A DNA stretch of 60,360 bases from a virus, in the IMG/VR virus record IMGVR_UViG_3300030943_000020, positions 1 through 60,360 of that record, one strand, 5' to 3'. The notes beneath the pieces were generated by a model, which ran no database searches, was not told the DNA's origin, and saw only the letters and a program-made list of their open reading frames with translations. Of the stretch, positions 12,861 to 21,134 are shown in pieces. A program made the translations under genes and the position numbers. Positions within the stretch are counted from its first letter, which is position 1, and each line of letters begins with the position of its first letter.

Positions 12861-14024
12861 ATGACAGACACCTACGCTGCCGACCTGAGCACCAAGGTCA
12901 CCACACTTAGCACCGAGATCGATGGCCACATGGCTGCGGTCACCCAGCTCACGAGCCAGATCCAAACCTACGAGGCAGCGATCCCTCCGCTCATGGCCGA
13001 GATCGATACCCACAAGGCAGCGGTCCCTGCCCTCACTGACCAGATCACGATCCTCAACCTCCGGCTGGCCCGGACCAAGCTACGGGTGAACGTGGACAAG
13101 CCCGGGTCCGACAACACCGGGTGCATCAAGGGCATCCCGATGACCAACTGGAACGATCCGGGCACCACCGGCAAGGTGGCTGTGCCTCCGGGCGAGTACT
13201 GGGACATGCACTTCTACGGCGACTGCTACCCGGGGGATCCGACGGGTGAGTACGTTTTCAGAAACCCTCACTTCCATGGAGGCAAGGGCCACCCCAGCAA
13301 CAACCTCGGCTGCCTCTACACGTGGAACCTCACCACCGGCTGGGTGACCGTTGAGGACGGCACGGTCAAGGCCGACGACCCGAGCTACTACCGGGACGGC
13401 ATCGTGGGCCACCGGCTCACCGTCCGGCGTTGCAACATCTACGGCACCAACGACGGCATCGGGATCAACAAGGTCAACACGACCCAGCCCAACATCCTTG
13501 AACAGAACTGGATCCACGATCAGATCGGCTTCAGGCAGGACCCTGCACACTCGGACTGGACGCACAACGACCCGATGCAGCTTCAGTGTGGGAACAATCA
13601 GGTCCGGGGCAACACCCTTCAGGCCTACGTCACTGCCGATCCTCGCAGCACAGGACCGGTGCTCTACCCGGTGGCGGGTCGTCCGGGTGTGGGCTACGGC
13701 GGCAGCGCCATCATGATCAGCGAGGGCGGTGGCACGTTCGACCCGAACTCCCTGATCGACGGCAACTGGCTGGAGGGTGGCTACGCGCAGGTCAACGTCA
13801 ACAACAACCGGGGCGCTGGCCACACCCTGAAGTTCAAGATGGGCATCAACCGCTACGGCAGGGACGTCCGGGAGAACTACGCTCCCCGCACCGACAAGCG
13901 CTGGATCGCCCTTGCACCGAACGGTGGCAACATCGTGATCGAGGGCCTGCTCACCAAGCAGACATGGAACGACGGTGGCGGTCTCCTCACTGAGGGTCGC
14001 GCCACCGGCATCCGCTGGCTCTGA
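12861..14024 (+). CDS. Beta-helix spike-like protein on the plus strand
   Basis: 387 residues. The first 75 residues form a heptad-rich coiled coil (STEIDGHMAAVTQLTSQIQ). The rest reads as a right-handed parallel beta-helix with repeated short turns (GHRLTVRRCNIYGTNDGIG; NILEQNWIHDQIG), like pectate-lyase-type tailspikes and depolymerases. A coiled-coil stalk followed by a beta-helix fits a trimeric adhesin or glycan-degrading spike. It is divergent from the lysin and its stop abuts the stop of the 14025-14387 gene (TGATCA). Its orientation, opposite to all structural genes, suggests separate acquisition. A perfect palindrome lies inside it (13254-13265). Confidence 0.75.
   Translation: MTDTYAADLSTKVTTLSTEIDGHMAAVTQLTSQIQTYEAAIPPLMAEIDTHKAAVPALTDQITILNLRLARTKLRVNVDKPGSDNTGCIKGIPMTNWNDPGTTGKVAVPPGEYWDMHFYGDCYPGDPTGEYVFRNPHFHGGKGHPSNNLGCLYTWNLTTGWVTVEDGTVKADDPSYYRDGIVGHRLTVRRCNIYGTNDGIGINKVNTTQPNILEQNWIHDQIGFRQDPAHSDWTHNDPMQLQCGNNQVRGNTLQAYVTADPRSTGPVLYPVAGRPGVGYGGSAIMISEGGGTFDPNSLIDGNWLEGGYAQVNVNNNRGAGHTLKFKMGINRYGRDVRENYAPRTDKRWIALAPNGGNIVIEGLLTKQTWNDGGGLLTEGRATGIRWL
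13254..13265. repeat. Intragenic GTTTYNNGAAAC palindrome
   Basis: GTTTTCAGAAAC, a perfect copy inside the plus-strand spike gene. Confidence 0.7.
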
Positions 14025-14387
14025 TCAGTCTTCGTGTACGGGGAGCACCCTGACCATGCCGTTGGGCAGGGGCTTCTCAGCCATGACCACCTTGACCGGC
14101 TCCTCCTCCATGAAGACCGCTGCGACCTCCCTCAGGAGGGCACCAATGCCCTTCAGGCTCTCAGGGAGAGTGCCCCCTGCTGCCAGTCCACCCGTGGTGA
14201 CATCGACCACTGTGGCCCCGTCTGGGTCCGTGCCGAAGCGCATCAGGATGGTGGGTGGCAGGCCGTCCCCAAGGGTGATCTCGGTCTTGGCGATCTTGCC
14301 GGAACCGGTGGGGTAGACCGCTCCCCGGACGCGCCACGCGACGGGTCCCTCCATGGGGATGTTGGCCTCGGCGTGCTTCTTGCCCAT
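14025..14387 (-). CDS. Hypothetical protein (120 aa)
   Basis: ATG at 14385-14387. Beta-rich start (MGKKHAEANIPMEGPVAWRV) and an acidic helical middle (GIGALLREVAAVFMEEE). Its TGA directly abuts the stop of the convergent spike gene. Function unknown. Confidence 0.65.
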   Translation of the reverse strand: MGKKHAEANIPMEGPVAWRVRGAVYPTGSGKIAKTEITLGDGLPPTILMRFGTDPDGATVVDVTTGGLAAGGTLPESLKGIGALLREVAAVFMEEEPVKVVMAEKPLPNGMVRVLPVHED

Positions 14388-14389
14388 GA

Positions 14390-14881
14390 CTAGTCCTTAC
14401 CTGTGGTCAGCTCGCGCCCAGTGAGGGCGGAGAGGATGGGTGCCGGGCTGCCCTCGGCGTAGGCGGAGGCGATGGACGGGATGACCATCTCTCCCAGCGT
14501 GCGGCCTCCGGTGCCGGGGATCACCATGTGCATGGCGAACTCCTGCTCCAGCGTCACGATGTCCGCTGCGACGGCTTCGAGCTTGGCCTTGATCACCAGT
14601 GCCAGCGAGCGCCACGAGGCCTTGCACGCCTGCTCCCACGCCTCCGTGGCACTGGTTGCGGTGCGTGCCCTGCCTGTGGGGGTGAGCCGGAAGCCCTCCC
14701 TGTCGGGGAGGTGGAGGATGAAACGCATCTGCCTGTCGGACAGCGTGAACATGATCACGGCCTGCCCACCCTGCCAGCCGTATCCGTACTCGGTGGCCCC
14801 GTACTTGGAGACGGTCTTCTCGATCTCGGCGCGGCTCCGGTCGGCGGAGACCTCGGTGTTCTGCGCGTACTGGCCTGCCAT
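14390..14881 (-). CDS. Hypothetical protein (163 aa)
   Basis: ATG at 14879-14881, overlapping the TGA of the upstream gene (TGATG). It has KYGATEYGYGWQGGQAVIMF, then DRQMRFILHLP, then a helical part (WEQACKASWRSLALVIKAKLEAV) that recurs in many phage hypothetical proteins. Operon partner of 14881-15417. Function unknown. Confidence 0.7.
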   Translation of the reverse strand: MAGQYAQNTEVSADRSRAEIEKTVSKYGATEYGYGWQGGQAVIMFTLSDRQMRFILHLPDREGFRLTPTGRARTATSATEAWEQACKASWRSLALVIKAKLEAVAADIVTLEQEFAMHMVIPGTGGRTLGEMVIPSIASAYAEGSPAPILSALTGRELTTGKD

Positions 14882-15417
14882 CAGAACAGACCCTCGAAGC
14901 TGTCGAGTCCGGACAAGTCAATCTTGTTTCCTGAAACGATCTCCGGAGCAGGCTGTGGCTCCTCGCGGGGCTCCAGCCGCTGCACCCACGGCAGCCGGAT
15001 CGAGCTGTACCCACGAGCCTTGGTGGCCTCGAAGTAGCCCTGCTCCAGAATCCCGGCGTGCACCATGGCAGCCATCAGGTTGAGGTACTGGCCCCAGTCC
15101 ATGGGGTGGTCGATGATCAGGTGGTGGTGCCCGGGGGTGGTGGAGTCCAGCAGGATGCACGGGATGTCGAGGTCGAGCACCGGGGCGTGCTGGCAGGCAC
15201 TACCCACGAACTCCTGCTCCTCGTCGTAGAGGAACTCCGGCTGCTGGGCCTCGACCACGGAGGTGATGACGTTGGCCTCGGAGACGTCGGCCACCACCGG
15301 CTCGTCGTAGCAGTTGTAGGCGTGTCCCTCGTCGGAGAGCTTCTTCTTGGCGACGAAGTCGACCTTGCGCAGTACACGGCGCACCGCACCGGGGACGTCG
15401 GAGAGGGTGCGGATCAC
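14881..15417 (-). CDS. Hypothetical protein (178 aa), paralogue-like to 30799-31155
   Basis: GTG at 15415-15417 overlaps the previous stop (GTGA). It contains HAPVLDLDIP, closely matching HAPIIDLDFP in the 30799-31155 protein, and then PGHHHLIIDHP. A conserved DLD followed by a histidine cluster is faintly like archaeo-eukaryotic primase motifs, but too little matches to claim this. A perfect palindrome lies near its 3' end (14926-14937). Confidence 0.65.
   Translation of the reverse strand: MIRTLSDVPGAVRRVLRKVDFVAKKKLSDEGHAYNCYDEPVVADVSEANVITSVVEAQQPEFLYDEEQEFVGSACQHAPVLDLDIPCILLDSTTPGHHHLIIDHPMDWGQYLNLMAAMVHAGILEQGYFEATKARGYSSIRLPWVQRLEPREEPQPAPEIVSGNKIDLSGLDSFEGLF
14926..14937. repeat. 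Intragenic GTTTYNNGAAAC palindrome
   Basis: GTTTCCTGAAAC, a perfect copy inside the 14881-15417 gene, identical to the operator at 2371. Confidence 0.7.
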
Positions 15418-15998
15418 TGGAGCACGTCCACGACGACACCCTTGACGCAGTAGACCCACGTGGGGGCGTTGTAGGGGCTCAGGGCGAGGAGGCCCTTCGT
15501 GACACAGGCAGCCTCAGCGTCCGCCTTGGTGGGGGTCCCCGCCGAGCTGTTGGTGTTGGTCACCGACATCACCTCACCCTTGACACAGACCCACTGGTTG
15601 TTCTCGCCGACGAAGGTGCGGTTCCCCGACGTGGCGCACTCGGAGACGAACTCGTTGCGATGGGAGGTTGCCTCATCGACGGTGGCCAGCAGGGACTGGA
15701 TGAAGACGGCAGCCCCGTAGGCGGCGAAGAGCAGGACGAGCCAGATGCCGATCCTGTTGACCATCTTCAGCCAGAACTTGCGCCGGGCTTCCCGGTCCTG
15801 CACCAGTGCATGGCTCTGCTCGGCGGCGGCGGTGTGCTCGGCGGCGGCGGTGTGCTCGGTCGCCATGGAGTCGTGCTCGGCAGCGGCAGCGTGCTGCTCC
15901 ACGACAGAGGCGTCGACCACGGTGGCGACCGCCTCCTTCACGGTCGTCTCCACGGCCTTCGTTGGGGTCTCAGTCCCCGGGTGGTCTTCGTTGCTCAT
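15414..15998 (-). CDS. Membrane protein with Ala/Glu-rich coiled coil (194 aa)
   Basis: ATG at 15996-15998, chosen because it lies exactly 6 bases past the -10 TACCAA, as in two other leaderless genes; an in-frame ATG at 16004 is the alternative. The N-terminal 80 residues are helical with AAAEHT-type repeats. One membrane span follows (IGIWLVLLFAAYGAAVFI), then an external part with four Cys (SECATSG ... WVCVKG ... AACVTKG ... VYCVKG), probably two disulfides. It is next to the holin-like genes and may take part in lysis control. Confidence 0.65.
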   Translation of the reverse strand: MSNEDHPGTETPTKAVETTVKEAVATVVDASVVEQHAAAAEHDSMATEHTAAAEHTAAAEQSHALVQDREARRKFWLKMVNRIGIWLVLLFAAYGAAVFIQSLLATVDEATSHRNEFVSECATSGNRTFVGENNQWVCVKGEVMSVTNTNSSAGTPTKADAEAACVTKGLLALSPYNAPTWVYCVKGVVVDVLQ

Positions 15999-16003
15999 AC
16001 TCA

Positions 16004-16032
16004 TTGGTACGCCTCTCATGATCGATAACGCA
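16004..16032 (-). promoter_or_regulatory. Second-class promoter (GGCG-TACCAA)
   Basis: Minus strand -35 TGCGTT (16027-16032), 17-base spacer ending GGCG, -10 TACCAA (16004-16009). The -35 directly follows the terminator stem at 16035-16071. The start codon at 15998 gives a leaderless mRNA. Confidence 0.6.
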
Positions 16033-16034
16033 GA

Positions 16035-16071
16035 ACCGCCCCCAACGGCCTCATACGAGGGTGGGGGCGGT
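16035..16071 (-). terminator. Terminator hairpin after the holin-like gene
   Basis: 10-bp perfect stem: ACCGCCCCCA (16035-16044) and TGGGGGCGGT (16062-16071), with a 17-base loop. It follows the minus-strand stop at 16093. There is no long T run, only TTCTGCGTT. Confidence 0.7.
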
Positions 16072-16092
16072 CCTTCCTGTAGGTAGCGACTC

Positions 16093-16632
16093 TCAGGTCT
16101 GGGGTTCCTCTTCGTCCGTCGATGCCACCCTCTCGGGGGCGTAGTCCTCGACGACCTCGACCATGGGAGCCGCGCTGTTGTTGGTGATGACGAAGGTGCC
16201 AGCAGGGGCGACCACGACTGCCGGAGGTGAGGTCACGTTCACGCCGGGGATGACGATCAGCGAGGCCTGCATGGCAGTGGCCGCAGCAGAGGCGAACGCA
16301 CCTGCGAGGAGAGTCCACCACGGCACGTTCTCAACGAGCAGGATGGTGCCGATGCCCGCGATCATGAACTGGGTGAACTGCCTAATGAACCTGCTGCCAA
16401 GGATCTCCCAGAAGGTCGCGTTGGGTCCCGGTTCAGGGAGTCCCTTGAAGGAGGTCAGCACGGTGATGATCAGGACCAGAGCGACCTGTGACACCACCGC
16501 CAGCGGGAGGATGGGAATGCCTGCGGAGTAGGCCATCAGGAAGGGGAACACTGAGGCCACGAAGGTGCGGAACAGTGCGAAGCCGATTCCTTTCCAGAAA
16601 TCAGGCGTGAGTAGTACGGACAGGGATGTCAT
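16093..16632 (-). CDS. Likely holin (multi-span membrane protein)
   Basis: 179 residues, ATG at 16630-16632. Three to four hydrophobic segments are visible (FALFRTFVASVFPFLMAYSAG; LPLAVVSQVALVLIITVL; FMIAGIGTILLV; WWTLLAGAFASAAATAMQASL), followed by a soluble acidic tail (EVVEDYAPERVASTDEEEP). The size and pattern fit r1t-type actinophage holins. It lies between the lysin region and the DUF2746-like gene. The leader holds the 16-bp box shared with the major tail gene. Confidence 0.7.
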   Translation of the reverse strand: MTSLSVLLTPDFWKGIGFALFRTFVASVFPFLMAYSAGIPILPLAVVSQVALVLIITVLTSFKGLPEPGPNATFWEILGSRFIRQFTQFMIAGIGTILLVENVPWWTLLAGAFASAAATAMQASLIVIPGVNVTSPPAVVVAPAGTFVITNNSAAPMVEVVEDYAPERVASTDEEEPQT

Positions 16633-16668
16633 TGGGTCCTCTTCTTGAGCGGAGTCAATCCTTCACAC

Positions 16669-16684
16669 ACCCATGAAGATCGGC
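16669..16684 (-). promoter_or_regulatory. Shared late-gene leader box
   Basis: ACCCATGAAGATCGGC on the plus strand, identical to 49107-49122 ahead of the major tail gene. Related boxes lie at 54781 and 58617, and more distantly at 12829. Role unknown. Confidence 0.4.
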
Positions 16685-16686
16685 TG

Positions 16687-17232
16687 CTACCGGGCGTCCT
16701 CGAAGAGGGAGGGCTGGAGATGCCCCACACGAGAGTTGGCGATCATCTCTGCGGTGTTCTCATTGGCTCTCTCCAACAGGTCGGCCAAGATCACGGGGAC
16801 GTTCTCCAAGTGGTCGTTCAGGGCTCCCTGCGTCTCCTTCATCCCCAAGGCCAGAGAGGAGACATCTGCTTGTGTCTCCTTCACCCCCGTGGTCAGCTCC
16901 GCAACCTCCCGGCGCAGTCCTTGGAGTTCCTCGGCGAGCTTCAGCTCGGAGCCGTGGTTGGGTGTGACCTGTGACTCGATGGCTTCCAGCTTCTGGCTGT
17001 TCTTGACGATCTCATCGCCATGGTCCTTCAAGGTGGCCATGACTCCGGGCCGTTCCGGGATGCCCGACTTGGGGCGGGCAGGCTCGCCGTTCCAGTCCTC
17101 GAAGAAGTTCTTCAGGCCCAGCGCTAAAGGGGAGACGAACCTCCAGCCAGCCACGATGGCTCCAATCCCGACCAGAACAATGAAGATCTGGCCAACGGTA
17201 ATGTCCGCCAACCACTGTGGGATGTTGGACAA
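16687..17232 (-). CDS. Membrane protein with coiled coil, DUF2746-like
   Basis: 181 residues. TTG start at 17230-17232, preferred because GGGAGGGG lies six bases upstream; an ATG 39 bases earlier lacks such a site. One N-terminal span (ITVGQIFIVLVGIGAIVAGW) is followed by a long coiled coil (LKLAEELQGLRREVAELTTG). This matches DUF2746-type proteins found next to lysis genes in actinophages. A second holin or lysis regulator is likely. Confidence 0.65.
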   Translation of the reverse strand: MSNIPQWLADITVGQIFIVLVGIGAIVAGWRFVSPLALGLKNFFEDWNGEPARPKSGIPERPGVMATLKDHGDEIVKNSQKLEAIESQVTPNHGSELKLAEELQGLRREVAELTTGVKETQADVSSLALGMKETQGALNDHLENVPVILADLLERANENTAEMIANSRVGHLQPSLFEDAR

Positions 17233-17295
17233 GTTGGACCCCTCCCGGATGTGCCTTTCCCTGCCTATCAAGATCGGACGAGATTCCGAAAACCC

Positions 17296-17925
17296 TTACT
17301 GAGGCTGTGGAAGCGACCTCACCCAATCGCGGTAGGACTGGGCCTCACGCAGGTGGGCCTCGACGTCGTTGAAGGCGCGGTGCACCTTGGAGTCCCCGTA
17401 GCTGGCCAGCTGGGGGTTCACCACGTACTGCCCTGCGGCACTGGCGATGCACCTGCGGAAGATGCCCCAATCGTAGGGGTAGTAGGCCAGCCAGCTGGCG
17501 AGCTTGGGCATCTTGGCCTTGACCAGCGGGTGGTCGAACGCAGCCACCCCGGACCCTGCGATGGCCCACATGCCCTTGGCCACGCCGGTCTCGGTCAGCC
17601 ACTCGTCCAGCTCGGTGTCGATGTCCGCCAGCGTCTGGGTGGCAGCGATGCAGTCCTTGATCAGCCCGTTCTCACGGTGCATCTCCCGGGTGATCTCGTT
17701 GGCCCGGAGGGACTCCGCTGCCGCATGGGTGAGCTTGGTCACCGCCTGATACCCACCGCCACCGAACTCGGTCATGATGTTCAGCCCGATGTCGGTGAGG
17801 ATGACCCCTACCTCCAAGACGTGCACGTCGGTGAAGTCGATGACCTCGTCGTGCTCGGTGGGCAGGGTGGTGGACTCGACGTCCAGCCAGAAGCAGTGGG
17901 TGGCGGTCGGGAACTTGCTGGACAT
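17296..17925 (-). CDS. Oligoribonuclease-like DEDDh exonuclease
   Basis: 209 residues, ATG at 17923-17925. Exo I is FWLDVESTTL (DxE) with the Orn-like continuation VGVILTDIGLNI. The Orn-type MHRENGL is present. Exo II lies in GSGVAAFDHPLV, and exo III is HRAFNDVEAHL with the H and D of DEDDh enzymes. Orn trims RNA dinucleotides and pGpG; a phage copy may recycle nanoRNA or remove linearised signalling nucleotides. A palindrome-like site (17282-17293) follows the gene. Confidence 0.75.
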   Translation of the reverse strand: MSSKFPTATHCFWLDVESTTLPTEHDEVIDFTDVHVLEVGVILTDIGLNIMTEFGGGGYQAVTKLTHAAAESLRANEITREMHRENGLIKDCIAATQTLADIDTELDEWLTETGVAKGMWAIAGSGVAAFDHPLVKAKMPKLASWLAYYPYDWGIFRRCIASAAGQYVVNPQLASYGDSKVHRAFNDVEAHLREAQSYRDWVRSLPQPQ

Positions 17926-17937
17926 CAGGTGCCTCTC

Positions 17938-17949
17938 GTTTCATGAAGC
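17938..17949. promoter_or_regulatory. Near-perfect palindrome abutting a terminator
   Basis: GTTTCATGAAGC has one mismatch to the consensus. It sits between the terminator stem (17950-17981) and the exonuclease start at 17925. Confidence 0.5.
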
Positions 17950-17981
17950 GAGCCGGACCCCGTGGCGCTGGGGTCCGGCTC
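17950..17981 (-). terminator. Strong hairpin after the DUF932-like gene
   Basis: 12-bp perfect GC-rich stem: GAGCCGGACCCC (17950-17961) and GGGGTCCGGCTC (17970-17981), 8-base loop. No T run follows on the minus strand, so termination may be partial or assisted by the adjacent palindrome. Confidence 0.7.
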
Positions 17982-17989
17982 GGGCTTGA

Positions 17990-19156
17990 CTAGCTGGCGA
18001 CCAGCACCAGTGGCTCGTACGGGTTCAGCTGCTCAGCATCGGCAGCGTGACCCTCACGCCACACACGGGCCTTCAGGGTGTCGAAGGTCGTGGTCGGCAG
18101 GGCTCCACCGATCCGCATCAGGCGGTCCCGGCGACGGTCCTCCATGTCGGACTCGTTGGCGACCTCGGTGATGGCCTGCATGATGTGGTACATCGTGATC
18201 TCGCCCATGCCCACCAGCCGCGTCATGATCGACTCGCGCTGGCTGACCGGCACCTCGTACTGGGCGAAGATCTCGCGGAGGACGTCCGGGGTGTTGCCGG
18301 TGACGTTGAGCTGGGTCAGTGCCTGCACCTGATCGAACATGTGCTCCATGCCACCGAGGATCTCGTTGACGGAGTTCTTCGCCCACTCGTAGACGTCCTC
18401 CTCCTGACCGTCACGGCGACGGCTCCATGCACCCAGCGAGTCGAGCGTGGTCGTGCAGCCGTTGGTGCACCACCAGCGGAACATGTAGGACTCCTCCGAG
18501 GTCTGCGTCTTGCCGATCAGGGAGTTGGACAGGTGGATCCCGGCCAGCCACGTATCCCACGAGCCTTCGGGGACGTCGTCCATGTTGGTGTCATCCATGA
18601 CCCGCTCGGCCTCAGGGACGATGAGCCGGATGTCGGTGCGCAGCAGCGAGTTCGCGTACTTGTAGTCGGCGTAGATCGGGGTGTTGGCCCCATGGACCTC
18701 CTGAATGCCCTCGACCACGCTGTTGAGCAGCTGGACGTTGGAGAAGGGGACCAGTGTTGGGCGGGTGAACGCGCTGATCCGGTCGGCGACGGAGAGGACC
18801 TTGAAGGCTTCCTGACCCATGCCGTTGGAGTAGTGGTGGTTGAGCAGGCCCTCGGCGAAGTTGGCCGGGATCTTGCGCATGTAGGCACCCGGCAGGCCGA
18901 AGTTGGCCCCGGCCTGAAGGACGGCTTCCTTGGTCATCTGGCGGTCGGTGCCGTTGATGGTCATGGTGACGTCGACCGGCGCGGTACCGGCGACGGACTC
19001 GATGCCGTGGGCCCAGTCCGGGGTGAAGCGGAAGCGGACCTTCGACTCGTTGTCGATCCGCTCGTCTGTGAGGGGCTCCGTCTTCTGGAGCTGCTGGGTG
19101 ATCTCTTCGATGGACAGGAGCTTGTGCTCCATGTCCGCGAGGGTAACGGTGGCCAT
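17990..19156 (-). CDS. DUF932-like phage/plasmid protein
   Basis: 388 residues, ATG at 19154-19156 with GGAAGGAG upstream. The fold signature follows DUF932 proteins: the region around GLPGAYMRKIPANFAEGLLN, then LLNSVVEGIQEV, RTDIRLIVP and GSWDTWLAGIHLSNS. The family is common on plasmids and phages near replication or recombination genes; its function is not known. It forms its own unit (promoter 19213-19241, terminator 17950-17981). Confidence 0.7.
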   Translation of the reverse strand: MATVTLADMEHKLLSIEEITQQLQKTEPLTDERIDNESKVRFRFTPDWAHGIESVAGTAPVDVTMTINGTDRQMTKEAVLQAGANFGLPGAYMRKIPANFAEGLLNHHYSNGMGQEAFKVLSVADRISAFTRPTLVPFSNVQLLNSVVEGIQEVHGANTPIYADYKYANSLLRTDIRLIVPEAERVMDDTNMDDVPEGSWDTWLAGIHLSNSLIGKTQTSEESYMFRWWCTNGCTTTLDSLGAWSRRRDGQEEDVYEWAKNSVNEILGGMEHMFDQVQALTQLNVTGNTPDVLREIFAQYEVPVSQRESIMTRLVGMGEITMYHIMQAITEVANESDMEDRRRDRLMRIGGALPTTTFDTLKARVWREGHAADAEQLNPYEPLVLVAS

Positions 19157-19212
19157 TACTGGCTCCTTCCGATCTGTCTTGAGCTGTCTAGGTGACCGCT
19201 GTTTCTAAAAAG

Positions 19213-19241
19213 AAGATAGCACGTCCTGTTTCAAGAAACAA
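19213..19241 (-). promoter_or_regulatory. Sigma70-type promoter overlapped by an operator
   Basis: Minus strand -35 TTGTTT (19236-19241), 17-base spacer, -10 TATCTT (19213-19218). The perfect palindrome GTTTCAAGAAAC (19228-19239) covers the -35 and spacer. A weaker copy (GTTTCTAAAAAG, 19201) lies near the start site, followed by the AGCGGTCA leader box. Confidence 0.75.
19228..19239. promoter_or_regulatory. Operator-like palindrome GTTTCAAGAAAC
   Basis: A perfect copy overlapping the -35 of the DUF932-like gene promoter. Confidence 0.75.
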
Positions 19242-19247
19242 GTGCGG

Positions 19248-20513
19248 CTAGATGTCGATCCTGTTGCCTGCCGTCGAGGCCCCGACCAGCTCGTCCAGCT
19301 CAGCGCCGTCGATGCCATCTTCGTCATCGTCCTCACTCTCTGGTACGCCCAACTTGGCCACAGACGCAAGTGAGGCCACGTTCTCCAGTGCGACCACCTT
19401 GGCGAGGTCGATCATCGCGGTCCTCCACTCGGGGTGGGCGTCGGCGCTGGAGAAGACCCGAGCCTCCCCGTGGAGGTAGGGGCGCTTGGTCCCGGTGGTC
19501 TCCCGGCCCATCCACTCGGCAGGGATCTCCTCGATCAGATTGTGGAAGTAGTACCTGCCGTTGGCGTAGATGATCTTCTTGTTGGCCAGCAGGATCTGCA
19601 TGGCGGTCCAGAAGTCGTCGAAGCCCCTGCCGAAGCGGACCCGCACGATGCACTCCCGGAACGGCGGAGCGACCTTGTTCTTGACCACCTTGACCTTGAC
19701 GTCGGTGGCCATCGGGATCTCGATCTCCTGCTTGGTGAGGGCGTCGATCATCTTGCCCTTGACGTTGCGGATCTGGCGGAACTGGAGCCGGACGCTGGCG
19801 AAGAACTTCAGCGCCTTGCCTCCCGGGGTGGACGTGGGGGCGGGCATCCCGGGCCGACGGTTGCCCCCCATCTCCATGGTCTCGATCTCGTGGTTGATGA
19901 AGATGACCGTGCCGTTGTTGTTCTTCAGCACGGCGTTCAGGTTGGTGCCGAACACCTTCATCAGCTTGGCCTGCACTGCCGGGAGGGACTTGCCCACCGA
20001 GTCAGCCTCCGCCTGTGCGGAGGGGGTCATGGCCGCGACGGAGTCGACGATGGCCAGCCGGACCTCACCGGTCTTGAACGCCTCCATCAGGAAGTCCGCG
20101 CCCTCCTCCAGCATGTCGGGCTGGCCGAAGAGGAAGGACTTGTGGCTGGTGTCGAGCCCCAGCGCATGGGCGTACCCGGCGTCGAAGGCCTGCTCGAAGT
20201 CGAGGTAGATGATCGAGTCGTCCGGGCCGATCCCACGGGAGGGGTCCCCCCCGCTCATGATGACTCGCTGCATCTCCACGGCGGTCTGGATGCCCAGTGT
20301 GGTCTTGCCTGAGCTGGGAGGCCCGTAGAACTCCACCGTGCGGCCCATGGGGACGCCGCCACCGATGGCGTGGTTGATGGCGATGTTCCCGGTGGAGATG
20401 AACAGGGTATCGGTGGCGATGGCATCGAGCGTGCCCACGGCGAGGTTGAACTTCTTCTCCGACTGGGCCAACAGCAGGGCCAGACCTGAGACCTTCGGTT
20501 TTGCGACGGCCAT
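19248..20513 (-). CDS. recA: RecA-like recombinase
   Basis: 421 residues, ATG at 20511-20513. Walker A is GPPSSGKTT (residues 64-72). The RecA core motifs follow: SIIYLDFEQAFDAGYAHALG, LAIVDSVAAMTPSAQAE, and GTVIFINHEIETMEMGG (the L1/L2 region), then GGKALKFFASVRLQ. The C-terminus is longer than in E. coli and very acidic (ESEDDDEDGIDGAELDELVG). It catalyses strand exchange on ssDNA coated by the gp32-like protein encoded two genes upstream. Confidence 0.9.
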   Translation of the reverse strand: MAVAKPKVSGLALLLAQSEKKFNLAVGTLDAIATDTLFISTGNIAINHAIGGGVPMGRTVEFYGPPSSGKTTLGIQTAVEMQRVIMSGGDPSRGIGPDDSIIYLDFEQAFDAGYAHALGLDTSHKSFLFGQPDMLEEGADFLMEAFKTGEVRLAIVDSVAAMTPSAQAEADSVGKSLPAVQAKLMKVFGTNLNAVLKNNNGTVIFINHEIETMEMGGNRRPGMPAPTSTPGGKALKFFASVRLQFRQIRNVKGKMIDALTKQEIEIPMATDVKVKVVKNKVAPPFRECIVRVRFGRGFDDFWTAMQILLANKKIIYANGRYYFHNLIEEIPAEWMGRETTGTKRPYLHGEARVFSSADAHPEWRTAMIDLAKVVALENVASLASVAKLGVPESEDDDEDGIDGAELDELVGASTAGNRIDI

Positions 20514-20522
20514 TTCTCTTTC

Positions 20523-21134
20523 CTACAACGTTGCGAGGGAGACGCCGGGCTTGGCCAGCAGCTCCTCGAATGTGAATGCTCGGCTGAACTCGGCCATCAG
20601 GAAGGCGCTGACGTAATCGGTCATTGACTTCTCCAAGATCGCGGTGTTCTTCTTCAGCACCTTCTTGCCTTCCGGCAGGGTGGCGACGTATTCAGAAACG
20701 AGATCGGGGGGTGTGTACCCCAGCCTTTCGGCGTGGGTTCTTGCGGTCTCGATACGCTCCTTGTCGGAAGCCGACTTCGACAATCCCTTGGTGGTCGCCG
20801 TCTGGGTCCCGGGGTAGTCCCGCATCCACACGGACGGGGACATGAAGAGGGTCTTGTCGAGGCAGCCCTTGGCGGTCAGGTAGGCGCACAGCGCGCCCTG
20901 CAACCGGACCACGGGCTTGATCATCGACTGGTTGGAGATGCCGTAGGGCACGTCCTCCACGATCACCATGTCGGCGTCCTTGGCATAGATCGCAATCTCT
21001 TGCAGGAAGCGCAGGGGGGTCTTGTCCCGGGAGTCGAACTCAGTGACGATGCCGTCACCGGCCCCACCACCAGCCCTCCGCAGGATCACTGCGGAGAGCT
21101 TGGCGGCAAGGTCGACCGAGAGGATCAGGCTCAC
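20523..21134 (-). CDS. RuvC-like Holliday junction nuclease
   Basis: 203 residues. GTG at 21132-21134 overlaps the previous stop (GTGA). RNase H-fold motifs: SVDLAAKLSAVILRR (D8), MVIVEDVPYG (E60) and a C-terminal MTDYVSAFLMAEF providing the last acidic residue. It lies between RecA and the gp32-like gene. It is likely to resolve branched DNA before packaging. The family call is fair; no cleavage specificity can be read. Confidence 0.7.
   Translation of the reverse strand: MSLILSVDLAAKLSAVILRRAGGGAGDGIVTEFDSRDKTPLRFLQEIAIYAKDADMVIVEDVPYGISNQSMIKPVVRLQGALCAYLTAKGCLDKTLFMSPSVWMRDYPGTQTATTKGLSKSASDKERIETARTHAERLGYTPPDLVSEYVATLPEGKKVLKKNTAILEKSMTDYVSAFLMAEFSRAFTFEELLAKPGVSLATL

Noticed and set aside
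14881-15417. Archaeo-eukaryotic primase reading of the DLD and histidine cluster
   Set aside because: Only two short patterns match; the rest of the protein does not follow that fold as far as can be seen.
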